Part shown: positions 63,256 through 64,000 of the stretch, piece after piece | How the letters are laid out: each line of letters opens with the position of its first letter | How positions within the stretch are numbered: the first letter of the stretch is position 1 | Assembly: GCA_964387285.1 (NCBI GenBank) | Contig: CAYLWO010000001.1 | Location: 124,001-188,000, forward strand | Source: Anaerohabitans sp964387285 | Lineage (GTDB): Bacteria > Zhuqueibacterota > Zhuqueibacteria > Residuimicrobiales > Residuimicrobiaceae | Direction of reading: 5' to 3' | DNA length: 64,000 bases | Program-made: the position numbers and the translations under genes | Notes under the pieces: model-generated | The model's database searches: none | What the model saw: only the letters and a program-made list of their open reading frames with translations | What the model was told of the DNA's origin: nothing

Positions 63256-64000
63256 CGATCACTTTCCTGCTGTTGAATAATTTCAATCCCGCACAAAAGA
63301 GGGGGTGATTTGCAAAGAGCGGAAGCAGGCACGCATTCTATCGTTAAAGCCTGCTCTACCTTAATATCCGATATCGTTTTAACAATCGGCGTATGCAACT
63401 CTTTTGCTTCTGCTCTTATGTCAAAATTCTTCAAGGCGACAGAATCCTGCAGTAAAACATGAAACATCCGTTCGCCTGCACGGACATTTTCCAGTTCGCT
63501 AAAATACAGTTTTATCGTATAGAAAGTATTTTCCATTGGCGTACCGGATAAGAGAATTTCCATTCTTAATGGTCCGACGAAACCGGATGAGGCTATCCAC
63601 TCCGCGCCGGTGCGCTTTTGCGTCATGGCATGGCGCCGAATCCCACGCACGCGCGTGGAATCGTATTTGACCGGCAAATCCGGTGAAGGACCGCTGCGGC
63701 TGGGGAAATCAAGCCAGAGAGTCCCATCGGCAGCCAGGCGATCTCCCGGAGCATGCAGGTTCAACCCGATTCGTTTTACCGGCCGGCCGTTCCAGCTGTA
63801 ATTGTTGTTGGTCCAATACTCCAGTTCCGGCATGGTCACAAAAGCCAGGGATGTTTGGTTTTGATAAGAACATTGACAGGTGCGCGTATAATCCGGTGCG
63901 TTCAGCACGCCGTTGGCAGCGATAAGATTTGAGGTGCAGCCGGACTTGAAGCCGCCCAAATTTCCAGTGCCGCCGTCGTGCGCAAGGTCGTAAAAGCCTG
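63252..64000 (-). CDS. C-terminal part of a PQQ-type beta-propeller protein, N-terminus outside window
   Basis: The minus strand is open from the stop at 63252 to the window end, about 248 codons, and the true start lies beyond 64000. The segment GFYDLAHDGGTGNLGGFKSG with CTSNLIAANGVLNAPDYTR right after it is typical of the end of PQQ-binding-like beta-propeller proteins of environmental bacteria, including the Cys-x-Cys (RTCQCSYQNQTS). The last 150 residues form a malectin/carbohydrate-binding-like beta-sandwich (GDRLAADGTLWLDFP; YTIKLYFSELENVRAGERMF). It is probably secreted. The gene is translationally coupled to the UROD-family gene downstream. Confidence 0.7.
   Translation of the reverse strand, partial: GFYDLAHDGGTGNLGGFKSGCTSNLIAANGVLNAPDYTRTCQCSYQNQTSLAFVTMPELEYWTNNNYSWNGRPVKRIGLNLHAPGDRLAADGTLWLDFPSRSGPSPDLPVKYDSTRVRGIRRHAMTQKRTGAEWIASSGFVGPLRMEILLSGTPMENTFYTIKLYFSELENVRAGERMFHVLLQDSVALKNFDIRAEAKELHTPIVKTISDIKVEQALTIECVPASALCKSPPLLCGIEIIQQQESDR

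Noticed and set aside
1..64000. rRNA and tRNA genes
   Set aside because: No recognisable rRNA segment or tRNA cloverleaf was seen in the gaps; short gaps could not be scanned exhaustively by eye.

Overview
The window looks like a chromosome segment from a Gram-negative, polysaccharide-degrading member of the FCB group. The best guess is a KSB1/Calditrichota-like lineage rather than classical Bacteroidota. The reasons are a TonB-dependent receptor with a carboxypeptidase-regulatory-like N-terminal domain, next to a surface protein with a type IX-like C-terminal domain and a PorV/PorQ-family protein; many secreted glycan-active enzymes; Gfo/Idh/MocA oxidoreductases and UROD-family proteins; and no SusD-like gene. 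No rRNA, tRNA, CRISPR array, transposase or phage gene was recognised. Family calls come from reading motifs and have not been checked by search.

Layout. 1-2219 (minus): a BNR-repeat protein cut by the left edge and a six-hairpin glycosidase-like lipoprotein. 2550-5069 (plus): a second, larger six-hairpin glycosidase-like protein. 5096-36221 (minus): sixteen genes in one direction over 31 kb. They comprise eight heparinase II/III-fold (polysaccharide lyase-like) secreted proteins, one GH106-like lipoprotein, two Gfo/Idh/MocA oxidoreductases, a GxGYxYP-family secreted protein, a thiamine-diphosphate enzyme, a P5C-dehydrogenase-type aldehyde dehydrogenase, a UROD-family protein and a xylose-isomerase-like TIM barrel. 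Five of the lyase-like genes (22937-33937) stand head to tail, each encode exactly 729 residues, and have spacers of 10-18 bases. Two of them share a 2,052-base tract in which I saw no difference, yet their two ends differ.

36503-44520 (minus): an unassigned TIM-barrel glycoside hydrolase-like protein, then a tightly coupled trio of propeller lipoprotein, SGNH hydrolase with TPR-like repeats, and a fused MFS/spermidine-synthase-like protein with a TPR tail. 45025-51684 (minus): TonB-dependent receptor, surface protein with type IX-like C-terminal domain, and PorV-like protein, bracketed by two hairpin terminators. 52150-64000: PfkB sugar kinase, M64 metallopeptidase, xylose isomerase, a second GH106-like enzyme, a sodium:solute symporter, a YpfJ-type zinc metallopeptidase, a second UROD-family protein, and the C-terminal end of a PQQ-type beta-propeller protein.

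How it may work together (inference). The TonB receptor and its PorV-linked surface partner would import oligosaccharides of a uronic-acid-containing polymer. The periplasmic lyase-like proteins and glycosidases would cut them, and the symporter would carry products inward. Xylose isomerase, the PfkB kinase, the oxidoreductases and the ThDP/aldehyde dehydrogenase pair would feed central metabolism. Rhamnosidase-like enzymes plus xylose isomerase suggest a polymer with deoxy-sugar, pentose and uronate, but the absence of any sulfatase argues against a heavily sulfated algal polymer unless those genes lie elsewhere.
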